Positions 21,914 through 30,385 of a DNA stretch of 32,258 bases are shown here, in pieces (position 1 is the first letter of the stretch; each line of letters starts with the position of its first letter). The stretch covers positions 1 through 32,258 of the forward strand of contig WJJJ01000009.1 in assembly GCA_014729775.1 (NCBI GenBank), written 5' to 3'. The stretch comes from Candidatus Omnitrophota bacterium (lineage in GTDB: Bacteria > Omnitrophota > Gorgyraeia > Duberdicusellales > 4484-171). Both the position numbers and the translations under genes were made by a program. The notes under the pieces are model-generated. The model saw only the letters and a program-made list of their open reading frames with translations. It was not told the origin of the DNA and did not search any database.

Positions 21914-22138
21914 ATGAATGAACAGGCACAGAATCCGCAGGAATCACAGGCGCAGACCAGCGCTTCCGGTCAGTCATCGAAAGCGATTCTGAAATATGTA
22001 GTCGGACTGGTACTCATCCTCGCGGGAGCGGTACTGCTGTGGACCTTCCGGAGCGAGTTCTTTACGCTGGTTCTGGGCTGTCTTGGGCCCTTTCTGCTTT
22101 TGGCCGGAGCGATTACCATTGCGATCGCGAAAGAATAA
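21914..22138 (+). CDS. Small two-helix membrane protein
   Basis: 74 residues. A polar Gln/Ser-rich N-terminus (MNEQAQNPQESQAQTSASGQSSK) is followed by two hydrophobic helices, ILKYVVGLVLILAGAVLLWTF and FFTLVLGCLGPFLLLAGAITIAIA. Unrecognised. The start is ATG 21914, eight bases after AGGAGG; a GTG at 21905 in the same frame falls inside the ribosome site. It has its own near-consensus promoter and a strong terminator, so it is an independent and probably well-expressed unit. Confidence 0.8.
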   Translation: MNEQAQNPQESQAQTSASGQSSKAILKYVVGLVLILAGAVLLWTFRSEFFTLVLGCLGPFLLLAGAITIAIAKE

Positions 22139-22164
22139 TCGGCATACAATGAGGCGAAATAACG

Positions 22165-22196
22165 AAGGCAGGCGGTGCGCCTGCCTTTCTTTTTTC
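22165..22196 (+). terminator. Intrinsic terminator
   Basis: AAGGCAGGCG (22165-22174), loop GTG, CGCCTGCCTT (22178-22187), then TTCTTTTTT. It ends the small membrane-protein unit and lies only 6 bases before the patatin start. Confidence 0.85.
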
Positions 22197-22201
22197 ACGT
22201 G

Positions 22202-23098
22202 ATGAAATTCGGACTCGCATTAAGCGGCGGCGGAGCACGGGGGTTTTTCCATATCGGCGTGCTCAAAAGTCTTGCCCGTTTCGGGATCAGACCCGACGCG
22301 GTGGCCGGTACCTCTATCGGCGCGGTCATCGGCGGAATGTACGCGCTTGATCCGGACCCGTTCCGGCTGGAACAGAAAATTTTCCGGATATTCCGGAAAC
22401 ACCGCAAAGGAATCGGAGTATTAAAGAACTATTCCGCCTCTTCCAGCGTGGAAGAGAAAAAGATCTTTCTCGAGAAGTCTTATGAATTCGTGAAAGACCT
22501 TTTTTTGTGGAATTTGCATATCATTAAACCTTATCTCGTGGACCCTGCTCCGTTTATCCGCATCATGCGGGATCTGTTCGGCAGCGCGCGGTTCGCTCAC
22601 TGCCGGATCCCTTTTTTTTGTACGGGAGTGGATCTGCGCACCGGATCGGCAGTCGTACTGGATCAGGGCAGTGTTGCCCGGTCCGTCACCGCTTCCTGCG
22701 CGTTCCCCGGGTTTTTCCCTCCGATCGAAATTGATCAGCAGGAACTGGTGGACGGGGGAGTGCTTCTGCCCTTACCGGCTCAGGTCCTGAAAGAACGGGG
22801 ATACTGGGTGGTAGGGGTCAACGCTGACAATAAAGAAGAATTCGCCCAGCAGAAAAAAAATGCGGTGGAAATTCTGTTTCTCACGGAAAAAATCCGGCAC
22901 CGCGAAATACTCGCCAAAAACCTTGAATCGGCCGATTTTCTTATTTCCGCGGAGCTGGAAAACGTGCTGTGGGTCGACTTTGACCGGGCGCCGGATCTCG
23001 TCGCGATCGGCGAAGAAGTGGGGGATGAGTACGGCCGCAGACTCATGCGCACATTCCGGAAAGAGCGGATAAAACGGTTTTTCACTTTTCGCAGGTGA
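22202..23098 (+). CDS. Patatin-like phospholipase
   Basis: 298 residues. Ser/Asp dyad acyl hydrolase: oxyanion GGGARG (9-14), nucleophile Ser38 in GTSIG, catalytic Asp184 in VDGGVLLPLP. The N-terminus MKFGLALSGGGARGFFHIGVL is the classic patatin start, RssA/NTE-like bacterial type. It would release fatty acids from phospholipid, in the cytoplasm or at the inner membrane face, as no signal peptide is seen. ATG 22202 fits the family start exactly, yet upstream is a terminator T-run and no Shine-Dalgarno sequence. An in-frame GTG at 22175 lies within the terminator hairpin and is not credible. Confidence 0.88.
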   Translation: MKFGLALSGGGARGFFHIGVLKSLARFGIRPDAVAGTSIGAVIGGMYALDPDPFRLEQKIFRIFRKHRKGIGVLKNYSASSSVEEKKIFLEKSYEFVKDLFLWNLHIIKPYLVDPAPFIRIMRDLFGSARFAHCRIPFFCTGVDLRTGSAVVLDQGSVARSVTASCAFPGFFPPIEIDQQELVDGGVLLPLPAQVLKERGYWVVGVNADNKEEFAQQKKNAVEILFLTEKIRHREILAKNLESADFLISAELENVLWVDFDRAPDLVAIGEEVGDEYGRRLMRTFRKERIKRFFTFRR

Positions 23099-23118
23099 GG
23101 CTTTCCCAAATTTTCCTT

Positions 23119-23145
23119 TTGTTTTCAGTTTATTTGTGATAGAAT
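23119..23145 (+). promoter_or_regulatory. Possible promoter for bioY
   Basis: TTGTTT (23119-23124), 15 bases, TAGAAT (23140-23145), in an AT-rich stretch between patatin and bioY. The spacer is short and the -35 element poor. Downstream there is a small hairpin, GTCCGC-GGCAG-GCGGAC (23175-23191), just before the ribosome site; this may be a chance sequence or an operator. Confidence 0.4.
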
Positions 23146-23209
23146 TAACTCTTTCTTTTGGGGGGTTTTAGCGAGTCCGCGGCAGGCGGACAGGAGAAAA
23201 GGAGGAGGA

Positions 23210-23743
23210 ATGAACGCGATCGCATATACCCACAAACGTTCGGCATTGATCGATCTGGCCGGGATCATTTCCTGCGCGGGGCTCATGGTGTTGGCGTCTT
23301 ACGTGAAGATCCCGCTGTTCTTCACACCCGTCCCGCTGACCCTGCAGACGTTTGTCCTTTTTCTGAGCATTCTATATTTGCGTAAAAAAGCGGTTTTTTC
23401 TCAATTGCTCTACGTAGTGTGGGGAGTTTCGGGTCTTTCGGTATTCAGTCATGGAGGGGCCGGCCTGGCGTATTTCGCCGGACCGACCGGAGGATACATA
23501 CTTGGCTTTCTTTTCACTGCCCTTATCGTACCCTATCTTTTGCCCTCCCGGCGGTCGTTCGGCCGGATATTCGGGGTATTTTTCCTCGCGAATATATGTA
23601 TAGTGTACGGGATGGGGATACTGTGGTTATGGGGAGTTCATCATTTTTCCCTTCCGGCGGCAGTCGCTGCAGGCGTACTGCCTTTTTTCCTGGCTGATAC
23701 AGTGAAGATCGCGCTCGTATCGTCTTTCCCCCGCAATTCCTGA
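23210..23743 (+). CDS. bioY: Biotin transporter substrate-binding subunit BioY
   Basis: 177 residues, usual length. ECF-type S component in the inner membrane with six expected helices. Recognisable BioY features: KIPLFFTPVPLTLQTFVLFLS (33-53), the biotin-site loop FFTPVPLTLQT, VFSHGGAGLAYFAGPTGGYILGFLF (78-102) with the family GxGGLxxxxGPTGGYLxGF, and the closing FFLADTVKIALV. No energising EcfA/EcfT genes adjoin, so it uses a shared ECF module encoded elsewhere or acts alone. The cell is therefore probably dependent on external biotin. ATG with AAAAGGAGGAGGA. Confidence 0.93.
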   Translation: MNAIAYTHKRSALIDLAGIISCAGLMVLASYVKIPLFFTPVPLTLQTFVLFLSILYLRKKAVFSQLLYVVWGVSGLSVFSHGGAGLAYFAGPTGGYILGFLFTALIVPYLLPSRRSFGRIFGVFFLANICIVYGMGILWLWGVHHFSLPAAVAAGVLPFFLADTVKIALVSSFPRNS

Positions 23744-23810
23744 CCAGGACATCTTTTCTTTGGCTGTCCGGTTTACGCGCAGAGCGAAAACAAGGGAAGG
23801 TTATCACGTC

Positions 23811-24491
23811 ATGATAAGGAAAATATTTTTTACAGGCTTGGCCGCATTGGTTCCGTTGGTCATCACGGTGTACGTGCTTGTCGCGTTGTTTTCGTTCGCC
23901 GAAGGGATTCTCGGCGAGTACGTGAATTCCTATCTTCGTCAGACACTGGGCTATACGATTCCCGGGTTAGCGATTATTCTTACCCTGCTGATTATTTTCT
24001 TTGTCGGGCTGTTCGTGCAGATGACCCGCATGCGGGTATTGCGGTTCGTGGAACGGATGGTGTTCCGTATCCCTCTGGTGAACAAAATTTATTTTCCTGT
24101 CCGCAGGATTGTCGATTTCCTGTTTTTTTCCCCGCAGAAGGCGTTCAAGAGCGCCGTGCTGATTGAATATCCCCGGAAAGGAATGTACGCGCTCGGTTTT
24201 CTCACCAATCGTAGCGGCGCGGTGTTCGAACAGAAAACCGGCAGGAAGATGTACAACGTGTTTATTTCTTCTTCGCCTTCTCCTCTGACCGGGTTCACGG
24301 TGATCGTCGACGCGCAGGATATCATCCCTTTGGATATCGGCGTTGATGAAGCAGTAAAGCTGATCGTTTCCGGCGGGTTGCTCAATCCGAGTGAACGTTA
24401 CGAACAGCAATATAAGGTGGAGAGAGAAAATCCCGAGGGAGGTCCCGCCGGATATTCCGGAGAGTTTCATGCGGCAGGGGAGGAACGATGA
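23811..24491 (+). CDS. DUF502 family membrane protein
   Basis: 226 residues. Two membrane helices, MIRKIFFTGLAALVPLVITVYVLVALFSFAEGIL and GYTIPGLAIILTLLIIFFVGLFVQ, then the family core ERMVFRIPLVNKIYFPVRRIVDFLF, SAVLIEYPRKGMYALGFLTN, NVFISSSPSPLTGFTVIVDAQDIIPLDIGVDEAVKLIVSGGLLNP. This matches the DUF502 family (small integral membrane proteins of unknown role found across bacteria and in plants). The start is the ATG at 23811 with GGGAAGG upstream; the open frame continues back to 23760 without a good start. Its stop overlaps the HAD gene by 4 bases. Confidence 0.9.
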   Translation: MIRKIFFTGLAALVPLVITVYVLVALFSFAEGILGEYVNSYLRQTLGYTIPGLAIILTLLIIFFVGLFVQMTRMRVLRFVERMVFRIPLVNKIYFPVRRIVDFLFFSPQKAFKSAVLIEYPRKGMYALGFLTNRSGAVFEQKTGRKMYNVFISSSPSPLTGFTVIVDAQDIIPLDIGVDEAVKLIVSGGLLNPSERYEQQYKVERENPEGGPAGYSGEFHAAGEER

Positions 24492-25171
24492 GCCCTGCCC
24501 GGGGGAGGAATGAAGGGCGTTTCGCTTCAAAAGAGGCGTTCATCTTTGACCTGGACGGAACCCTGGTGAATGCTTATCAGGCAGTTCAGAAAAGCCTCAA
24601 CGCCACCCGGCAGCAGTTCGGCCATCCGCGGGTGAGCCTTCAGGAAGTCGTGCGGAAAGTCGGCCGGGGCGACGAAAAGTTTATCCGTATTTTTTTCCCG
24701 CGGCGCGAAGTGCGCGATGCGCTCGCGTATTACCGGAAGAGGCACGAGACGGACGTGAAATCGCATTCGCGGCTGATGCGCCATGCCCGCTGGATATTGT
24801 ATTTTTTAAAACGAAAGAAAAAGAAGCTCGCGGTTGCTTCGAACCGGCCCAGCCGGTTTACGTCTTTTTTGGTGCGCAAGTTTGATCTTGAAAAATATTT
24901 CGATCAGATCCTGTGCGCGGATCAGGTGCAGTCGCTGAAACCGGATCCGAAGATTCTCAGGGAACTCATGCGGCGGCTGAAGATCGAAGATGCCGCGGGA
25001 TGCGTGTTTGTCGGAGATATGGACATCGATATGGAAACCGCCCGGCGCGCGAAGATGGACGCGGTGTTTGTGAAGGGAGGTTCGACTCCCGTGCGTCAGG
25101 TGAAAAAATATCGAAATATATATATTGTTTCGGATCTTAAAGAAATGGGAGGAATGTGTGGACCAGCGTAG
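24488..25171 (+). CDS. HAD-superfamily phosphatase (phosphoglycolate phosphatase-like)
   Basis: 227 residues. HAD motifs: motif I DLDGT (residues 21-25, FIFDLDGTLVNAYQAVQ), motif II SN in LAVASNRPSRF, motif III Lys in SLKPDPK, motif IV GDMDIDMETARRA. The alpha-helical cap after motif I and the KPDPKILRELM signature put it with Gph/PgmB-type phosphatases, substrate unknown. It starts inside the DUF502 gene (ATGA overlap) and its end overlaps the phosphorylase gene by 14 bases. It may act on the sugar phosphate released by that enzyme; this is inference from position. Confidence 0.85.
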   Translation: MSPARGRNEGRFASKEAFIFDLDGTLVNAYQAVQKSLNATRQQFGHPRVSLQEVVRKVGRGDEKFIRIFFPRREVRDALAYYRKRHETDVKSHSRLMRHARWILYFLKRKKKKLAVASNRPSRFTSFLVRKFDLEKYFDQILCADQVQSLKPDPKILRELMRRLKIEDAAGCVFVGDMDIDMETARRAKMDAVFVKGGSTPVRQVKKYRNIYIVSDLKEMGGMCGPA

Positions 25172-28100
25172 TGAGCTATTGTCCAGCGGAGATTTTCAGA
25201 TAAAGAAATATAACAGCGCCTTTCCCTTTTCTAATTTTTTGCCCGGCATTGCCGGACCGTGGGGCGTGCCGATGTGGGTCTTTTATGTGAACCGAGGGCA
25301 GGGGATTATTTCTTTCGGGATTCAGGATAAAGACCACAGCATTACCGAATTTTACCCGGCCAATAAAGCGTACTGGCTCACCTCCACGATTGGATTCCGG
25401 ACATTCGTGAAGACCGGCCAGGGGGAGTTTTGCGAACCTTTTAAGGTCGACCGCGGGACGGGGAGTGAAGAGATGCTGGTCAAGAGCGATTCACTGGAGA
25501 TCAGCGAGCGTGATGAGCGCAGGAAGCTGGAATTCCGGGTGCGGTATTGCACCCTGCCCAACGCGCCGGTCGGCGCGCTGATACGGGAGCTTCGGATAAA
25601 AAATCTTTCGAACAGGAGCCGGAAGCTGGAGATCCTTGACGGCCTGCCCCGCATTATTCCTTTCGGCGCCAGCGACGGATTCTTAAAAGGACTCTCCCGG
25701 ACGATCGAGGCGTGGATGCACGCCGAAACCCGTCAGCACCTTTCGACCTTCCGGCTCATCGTCGACCCCCAGGACGTCAGTCAGACGACGTTTATCGAAG
25801 GGGCGAATTTCCACTGCGCGTTCTATGATGATGCCGGCACCAAAAAATATCCCGAATTGATCGTCGATCCGGACGTAATCTTTGCCCAGGATAAATCGTA
25901 CAGCGTCCCCGGAAAATTTCTCGACGGTACGTACAAGTCCGTCGCTCAGGTGTATTGCGGAAAAACTCCCTGCGCGTTCAGCGCGCTGGAGTGGGAGCTT
26001 GCCCCGGGCGAGGAAAAGGTGCTCTACAGCATGTATGGGGGGTCGTTTAAAGAGGAATTGATCCGTTCCTGCATCCCCCGTATTTCGGTTAAGCAGCTCA
26101 GGGCAAAACAGGAAGAGAACCGGGAAATCATCCGTTCAATCAAACACAACGCTTTATGCCGTTCGGGGAGTGAAGAATTCAACCAGTACGTGAGCAGCTG
26201 TTACATGGATAACGTGATGCGGGGCGGGTATCCCTATAAGTTTAACCGGGAGCACAGCTACTATATCTACTCCCGTAAACACGGCGACCTTGAACGGGAT
26301 TATAACCGGTTTAAGTTGTTGCCCAGCTGTTTCAGTGAAGGAGAGGGGAATTACCGGGACGTGAATCAGAACCGCCGGATGGATTTGTTTTTCAATCCCT
26401 GGATCGGGAAGAAGAACATTGTATACTTTCTGAATTTTCTGAAAATCGACGGATACAATCCGCTCGTGGTCAAGGGCGAGAAACTGTTTCTGCGGGCGAA
26501 AGACGCCGAAGCGCTGCTTGAAAAATACGGCATCAGGAAGAGCGCGGTGCTTCCGCTCATGGAGAAAGGATTTTTCCTGGGAGAATTTTTCCGCTTTCTC
26601 GACGAAGAAGGTATTGAAGTGAACGGCCGGGAGGAGTTGGCCCAAGAGTTGGTGAAGACCGGCATGCGGGAACCCCAGGCGGATTTCGGAGAGGGGTATT
26701 GGATCGATCACTGGAGATATAATCTGGATCTGATCGAAAGTTACCTCTATTTTTATCCCGACCGTGCCGATGAGCTCCTGCGGGAGAACGAATTTTATTT
26801 CTGGGATGACGAGGTGCGGGTAAAAAAACGCACTCAGCGGTATTCCGTCCGGGACGGGCAGGTGTATCAGGGGGAAAGCATCGAGCACTCGTCCGAGAAG
26901 CTCGATGTGCTGAAGAAGAGAAGAAGGTATACGAATTACCTGCGTGCCGAAGACGGGAGTCCTTATCGGACCAGTCTGGCCGAAAAACTGCTCACGCTGG
27001 TGCTCAATAAAGCCGCGACGCTGGACCCGTCCGGGATCGGCATCGAAATGGAGGCGGGCAAGCCCGGCTGGTGTGATTCGCTGAACGGCCTACCGGCCCT
27101 GTTCGGCTCCTCGCTCTGCGAAACCTATGAGCTCAAGCGGACCTGTCAGTTTCTGCTCTGGGCGCTGGAATTGCTCCGGTCTCAGGCCGACGGGATCGCG
27201 CTTTCCGAAGAAGTGAATTTATTTTTTCAGCGGCTGCACAAGCTCTTGAGGGAATATAACGCCCAGACGAAGAAAGAAAGGGATTTTTCCTGGTGGGAGA
27301 AAGCCAATATGGTGAAAGAGGCGTTCCGGAAAGACACCTTCTTTTGTCTGAGCGGAAAACGCAAGGTTCAGCCGGTGCAGAGCGTAAAAGAGTTCCTTCT
27401 GCTGCTGGTGGAGAAACTCGACGCCGGTATTCAGAAAGCGAAAGGGGACGACGGGATTCCCGCGACATATTTTACCTATAAAGTGACCCAGTATGATCAG
27501 GTCAAACAGATCGTGACGCCCAAGAAATTCGAACGCCACGCCCTGCCGCTGTTTTTGGAAGCGCCGGTACACGCCTTGCGGATCGACCGGGAAAAGGAGT
27601 TATACCGGGCGGTGAAGAGCTCCCCACTGTTTGACCCCCAGCTGAGGCTCTACCGGCTGAACGCTTCGTTGAAAGAGGAACCCCTGGAAATCGGCCGCAG
27701 CCGTATTTTCGTGCCCGGCTGGCTGGAAAACGAGTCCATCTGGCTGCATATGGAATATAAATATCTGCTGGAGACGGTGAAAGCCGGACTGTATGAGGAG
27801 TTCTATACCGATTTCTTTCAGGCCTGCGTCTGCTTTTTCGATCCCCGGCGGTACGGGCGGAACGTGATCGAGAATTCCTCGTTTATCGTGAGCAGCGCCT
27901 ATCCTGATAAATCCCTCTGGGGGAAAGGCTTCGTCGCCCGTTTAAGCGGGGCGACGGCGGAGCTGCTGCATATCTGGATTTATCTGTGCATGGGACCGGC
28001 TCCGTTTCAGATGAACGCCAGCCGGGAGCTGGAACTGCGGTTTGCGCCGATTCTGCACAAAGAGTTATTTACCGCCGCGGACCAGGAATGTGAGGTGAAC

Positions 28101-28334
28101 GGCCGGCGGGAGCGCATTCCCGCGGGATGTTTTGCGTTCAAGCTGTTTTCCTCAATCCTGGTTGTGTACCACAACAGAGGCGGGGGCAATCTTTATCCGG
28201 ACCGGGAGGCGGAAAAAATCACCATTACCGATTCCGCGGGGACCCATGAAATCTGCGGTGGACGTATTCCCGCGCCCTGGAGCGAAAAAGTACGCAATGT
28301 CGAAGTAAGCCGGATAGACCTGTATTTTCCGTAA
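25158..28334 (+). CDS. Cellobiose-phosphorylase-like glycoside phosphorylase (GH94-like), very large
   Basis: About 1058 residues. The N-terminal domain begins SGDFQIKKYNSAFPFSNFLPGIAGPWGVPMWVFYVNRGQGI, seen in proteins annotated as cellobiose phosphorylase, followed by a beta-sandwich (FRVRYCTLPNAPVGALIREL...). The catalytic (alpha/alpha)6 barrel lies around 300-850, with EGEGNYRDVNQNRRMDLFFNPW and EAGKPGWCDSLNGLPALFGSS, where the 'WCD' stands where GH94 enzymes carry the catalytic 'WND' Asp. A C-terminal beta domain follows. No signal peptide is seen, so it is cytoplasmic; it probably splits or builds a beta-glucan or disaccharide with phosphate. GTG start 25158 after GGGAGG is preferred; an upstream TTG is possible. 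It overlaps the HAD gene by 14 bases. Confidence 0.75.
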   Translation: MDQRSELLSSGDFQIKKYNSAFPFSNFLPGIAGPWGVPMWVFYVNRGQGIISFGIQDKDHSITEFYPANKAYWLTSTIGFRTFVKTGQGEFCEPFKVDRGTGSEEMLVKSDSLEISERDERRKLEFRVRYCTLPNAPVGALIRELRIKNLSNRSRKLEILDGLPRIIPFGASDGFLKGLSRTIEAWMHAETRQHLSTFRLIVDPQDVSQTTFIEGANFHCAFYDDAGTKKYPELIVDPDVIFAQDKSYSVPGKFLDGTYKSVAQVYCGKTPCAFSALEWELAPGEEKVLYSMYGGSFKEELIRSCIPRISVKQLRAKQEENREIIRSIKHNALCRSGSEEFNQYVSSCYMDNVMRGGYPYKFNREHSYYIYSRKHGDLERDYNRFKLLPSCFSEGEGNYRDVNQNRRMDLFFNPWIGKKNIVYFLNFLKIDGYNPLVVKGEKLFLRAKDAEALLEKYGIRKSAVLPLMEKGFFLGEFFRFLDEEGIEVNGREELAQELVKTGMREPQADFGEGYWIDHWRYNLDLIESYLYFYPDRADELLRENEFYFWDDEVRVKKRTQRYSVRDGQVYQGESIEHSSEKLDVLKKRRRYTNYLRAEDGSPYRTSLAEKLLTLVLNKAATLDPSGIGIEMEAGKPGWCDSLNGLPALFGSSLCETYELKRTCQFLLWALELLRSQADGIALSEEVNLFFQRLHKLLREYNAQTKKERDFSWWEKANMVKEAFRKDTFFCLSGKRKVQPVQSVKEFLLLLVEKLDAGIQKAKGDDGIPATYFTYKVTQYDQVKQIVTPKKFERHALPLFLEAPVHALRIDREKELYRAVKSSPLFDPQLRLYRLNASLKEEPLEIGRSRIFVPGWLENESIWLHMEYKYLLETVKAGLYEEFYTDFFQACVCFFDPRRYGRNVIENSSFIVSSAYPDKSLWGKGFVARLSGATAELLHIWIYLCMGPAPFQMNASRELELRFAPILHKELFTAADQECEVNGRRERIPAGCFAFKLFSSILVVYHNRGGGNLYPDREAEKITITDSAGTHEICGGRIPAPWSEKVRNVEVSRIDLYFP

Positions 28335-28398
28335 ACAGACGGGAATAGAGGTGATTTTCGCTTTTTCAATACATGCAAAAATCTTTGCGAAAAAACGC

Positions 28399-28428
28399 TT
28401 GACAATGATTGCACCACTCGTTTAAAAT
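28399..28428 (+). promoter_or_regulatory. Promoter of the porin gene
   Basis: TTGACA (28399-28404), 18 bases, TAAAAT (28423-28428). The perfect -35 fits a highly expressed porin. Transcription should begin near 28435, giving a leader of about 250 bases. Confidence 0.75.
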
Positions 28429-28434
28429 GAAGGC

Positions 28435-28684
28435 AGTTGTGTAACCGTGTGAGAGCTCTTTGAAAATAGTGATGTACGGTTATACCATCCACAGGCAATT
28501 TTAGTCTGGGCGCGAAAGGAGGTGGGGAGATACTAATTTCAGAATAAGCCCAAATTGTCGAAGAAAGGATGATATAACTATAGATAGGTAACAACAAGGC
28601 CCCGGACCTCATCCGGGACGAGGAAACCTTGTGAAAATAAATTCCACATCGCATACTTGTAATGAGTATGAAAGGAGGGACGTA
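28435..28684 (+). other. Long untranslated leader of the porin gene
   Basis: About 250 bases between the predicted transcription start and the porin ATG with no credible gene. It contains a decoy ribosome site (AAAGGAGGTGGGGAG, about 28516-28530) with no start codon properly placed after it, an AT-rich segment, and a nested hairpin 28594-28632: ACAAGG with CCTTGT outside, CCCGGA-CCTCA-TCCGGG inside. It matches no riboswitch class I can recall. It may protect the message, bind a regulator or RNA, or delay translation. Confidence 0.5.
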
Positions 28685-30007
28685 ATGAGTAGGAAAATTA
28701 TCGCACTTACTGCGGTATTCTGTTTCGCCGTGATCGGCGCAGGGTTTGCCGCGGTAGAGAATATTAAAGTAAGCGGTGACGTTACTGCACAGGCAGTGAT
28801 CCGCGATCTGTCTCAGGGTTCTGAACAGGCAACAACCAACGATGCCGAAGATTTTCTGTTTTCGCAGATCCGTCTGCGTTTTGACGCGGATCTGACCGAA
28901 AACGTGAGCGCGGTCGTCGGTCTCATCAATGAGAGACTGTGGGGCGCAGAAACCTCGGCTGACACTGACATCGATCTGGACCTCGGCTACGTGGAACTGA
29001 AAGAGTTTCTGTACCAGCCGCTCACCCTGACCGTGGGTCGTCAGAGACTGATGTACGGCAACGGCCTGATCCTGGCGGATCCGGACACCAACCAGGGTGC
29101 CAGTGCTGCAGTACCGGCTGCCTTTGCCGATTTGTCGATGCGTAAGTCATTTGATTCGATCAAGGCAGTATTGGATTACGCGCCGTACACGATCGACATC
29201 ATCTACGCCCAGGTCGCGGAAAACAACACTGATATGATTGATGACATCAGCGTACTCGGTACCAACGTGGCCTATCAGTGGGCCGATTACAACGGGATCA
29301 CCGAAGGCTACTTCTTCGCCGTATGGGGCCGGAACAACATTCAGGACGAGGAAAATCAGGATAAGACTTACGTGTTCGGTGCCCGGACCCAGTGGGATCC
29401 TAACGACAAGCTGACCGTAGGGTTGGAAGGTGCCTATCAGTTCGGCGATGCAAGCAGAACCAACATCCCCGACACAGGCGATCAGCATTTGGAAGCTTAC
29501 GCAGCGCAGGTCGGCGGTGAGTACAAGTTCCTGGATGAGTACAATTCCAAACTTGGCTTAAGCTACACATTCTTAAGCGGCGACAATGATGCCGATGACG
29601 GGGATTACAACGGCTGGGATCCGTTGTTCGAAAATCAGACACCTGCGGAAATCATCAACCTGCTGACTGCCAATACCAACGCTCACTTCATCCAGGTGAC
29701 CGGATCGATGATGCCCAGAGAAGACATTACGCTTGGCTTGGTCTATGCCCACGCATTGCTGGCTGAGAAGTACAACGGCGGTTCAACATATCAGCCGTCA
29801 ATGGGCCCGGCGAATGGGAACACCTACACCGTTGACAGAAACGACAACCACTTCGGCGATGAAATTGATCTGTACGCGGTCTACGATTACACTGAAGACG
29901 TACAGCTCAAGCTCAAGGGCGCGCTCTTTATGCCCGGAAGCTTCTTCGCTGAAGAAAGCGACAACACCTCTTATTCCATAAGAGGCGCGATGAGCGTGTT
30001 GTTCTAA
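28685..30007 (+). CDS. Outer-membrane porin, alginate-export-like
   Basis: 440 residues. Signal peptide 1-22 (RKIIALTAVFCFAVIGAGFAA). The mature sequence is Asp/Asn-rich, with alternating strands and short acidic turns: ENVSAVVGLINERLWGAETSADTDIDLDLGYVELKEFLYQPLTLTVGRQRLMYGNGLILADP, typical of the alginate-export (AlgE-like) 16-18 stranded barrel. It ends in YSIRGAMSVLF with a terminal Phe, the BAM signal. A general or glycan-selective porin is likely; the phosphorylase gene next to it suggests sugar uptake. ATG 28685 with GGAGGG; a longer frame from GTG 28631 adds 18 residues of leader and lacks a ribosome site. A perfect promoter and terminator suggest an abundant product. Confidence 0.8.
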   Translation: MSRKIIALTAVFCFAVIGAGFAAVENIKVSGDVTAQAVIRDLSQGSEQATTNDAEDFLFSQIRLRFDADLTENVSAVVGLINERLWGAETSADTDIDLDLGYVELKEFLYQPLTLTVGRQRLMYGNGLILADPDTNQGASAAVPAAFADLSMRKSFDSIKAVLDYAPYTIDIIYAQVAENNTDMIDDISVLGTNVAYQWADYNGITEGYFFAVWGRNNIQDEENQDKTYVFGARTQWDPNDKLTVGLEGAYQFGDASRTNIPDTGDQHLEAYAAQVGGEYKFLDEYNSKLGLSYTFLSGDNDADDGDYNGWDPLFENQTPAEIINLLTANTNAHFIQVTGSMMPREDITLGLVYAHALLAEKYNGGSTYQPSMGPANGNTYTVDRNDNHFGDEIDLYAVYDYTEDVQLKLKGALFMPGSFFAEESDNTSYSIRGAMSVLF

Positions 30008-30035
30008 CAGAAAAAAAGTAACGATTTGACCACGG

Positions 30036-30070
30036 ACCCCCGCTTTTCAGGTGAAAAGCGGGGGTTTCTT
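30036..30070 (+). terminator. Terminator of the porin gene
   Basis: CCCCCGCTTTTC (30036-30047), loop AGGT, GAAAAGCGGGGG (30052-30063), then TTTCTTATT: a perfect 12-bp stem, 28 bases after the stop. Confidence 0.9.
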
Positions 30071-30325
30071 ATTAGGAGGAGATGCGGGGGATGCGATCCT
30101 TGATCTGGATTCTGGTTCCTTGACGCTCGGCCCGGAGGGAAAAAAGAGGCAAGACGCAAGAAATACGACGGAATTCAGAAAAGCAGGAGAGCAGAATACA
30201 CTTTCCTCATATTTGGTAGTCTGATGGGCTGATACGCTTCCCGCCGATACGCGGATATCCTGCCAAGTGCACCGAAGTTCAACCGCGTAGGTTGAACTCA
30301 GGTGGGCGGAATAGCCCAAAAACGG
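30071..30325. repeat. Repeat-rich intergenic module, heptad array 6 and flanks
   Basis: Starts with GATGCGATCCTTGATCTGGATTCTGG, the same words as arrays 1 and 2 (GATCCTT, GATCTGG), then AAAAAAGAGGCAAGACGCAAGAAATACGACGGAATTCAGAAAAGCAGGAGAGCAGAATACAC. That is alignable by eye with 150-260 (GAAAGAGGCAAGAAG..., AAATCAGGAAAGCAGAATATACC). It ends in CTGATGGGCTGATACGC and GATACGCGGATATCC words and the GTTCAACC hairpin. The whole block is therefore a diverged copy of the block at 119-353, including order of parts. No gene is present. Confidence 0.7.
30277..30297 (+). repeat. GTTCAACC hairpin repeat, copy B
   Basis: Identical to the 21-mer at 333-353: GTTCAACC-GCGTA-GGTTGAAC. It lies 29 bases before the -35 element of the next gene's promoter. 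Confidence 0.85.
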
Positions 30326-30353
30326 TTGCGAAACACCGAAAACGTACTATAAT
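30326..30353 (+). promoter_or_regulatory. Sigma-70 promoter
   Basis: TTGCGA (30326-30331), 16 bases, TATAAT (30348-30353), perfect -10 element, 32 bases upstream of the DUF4870-like gene. Confidence 0.7.
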
Positions 30354-30385
30354 GAAACCTTAACCGACGGAAGAAAGGAGGAGGG

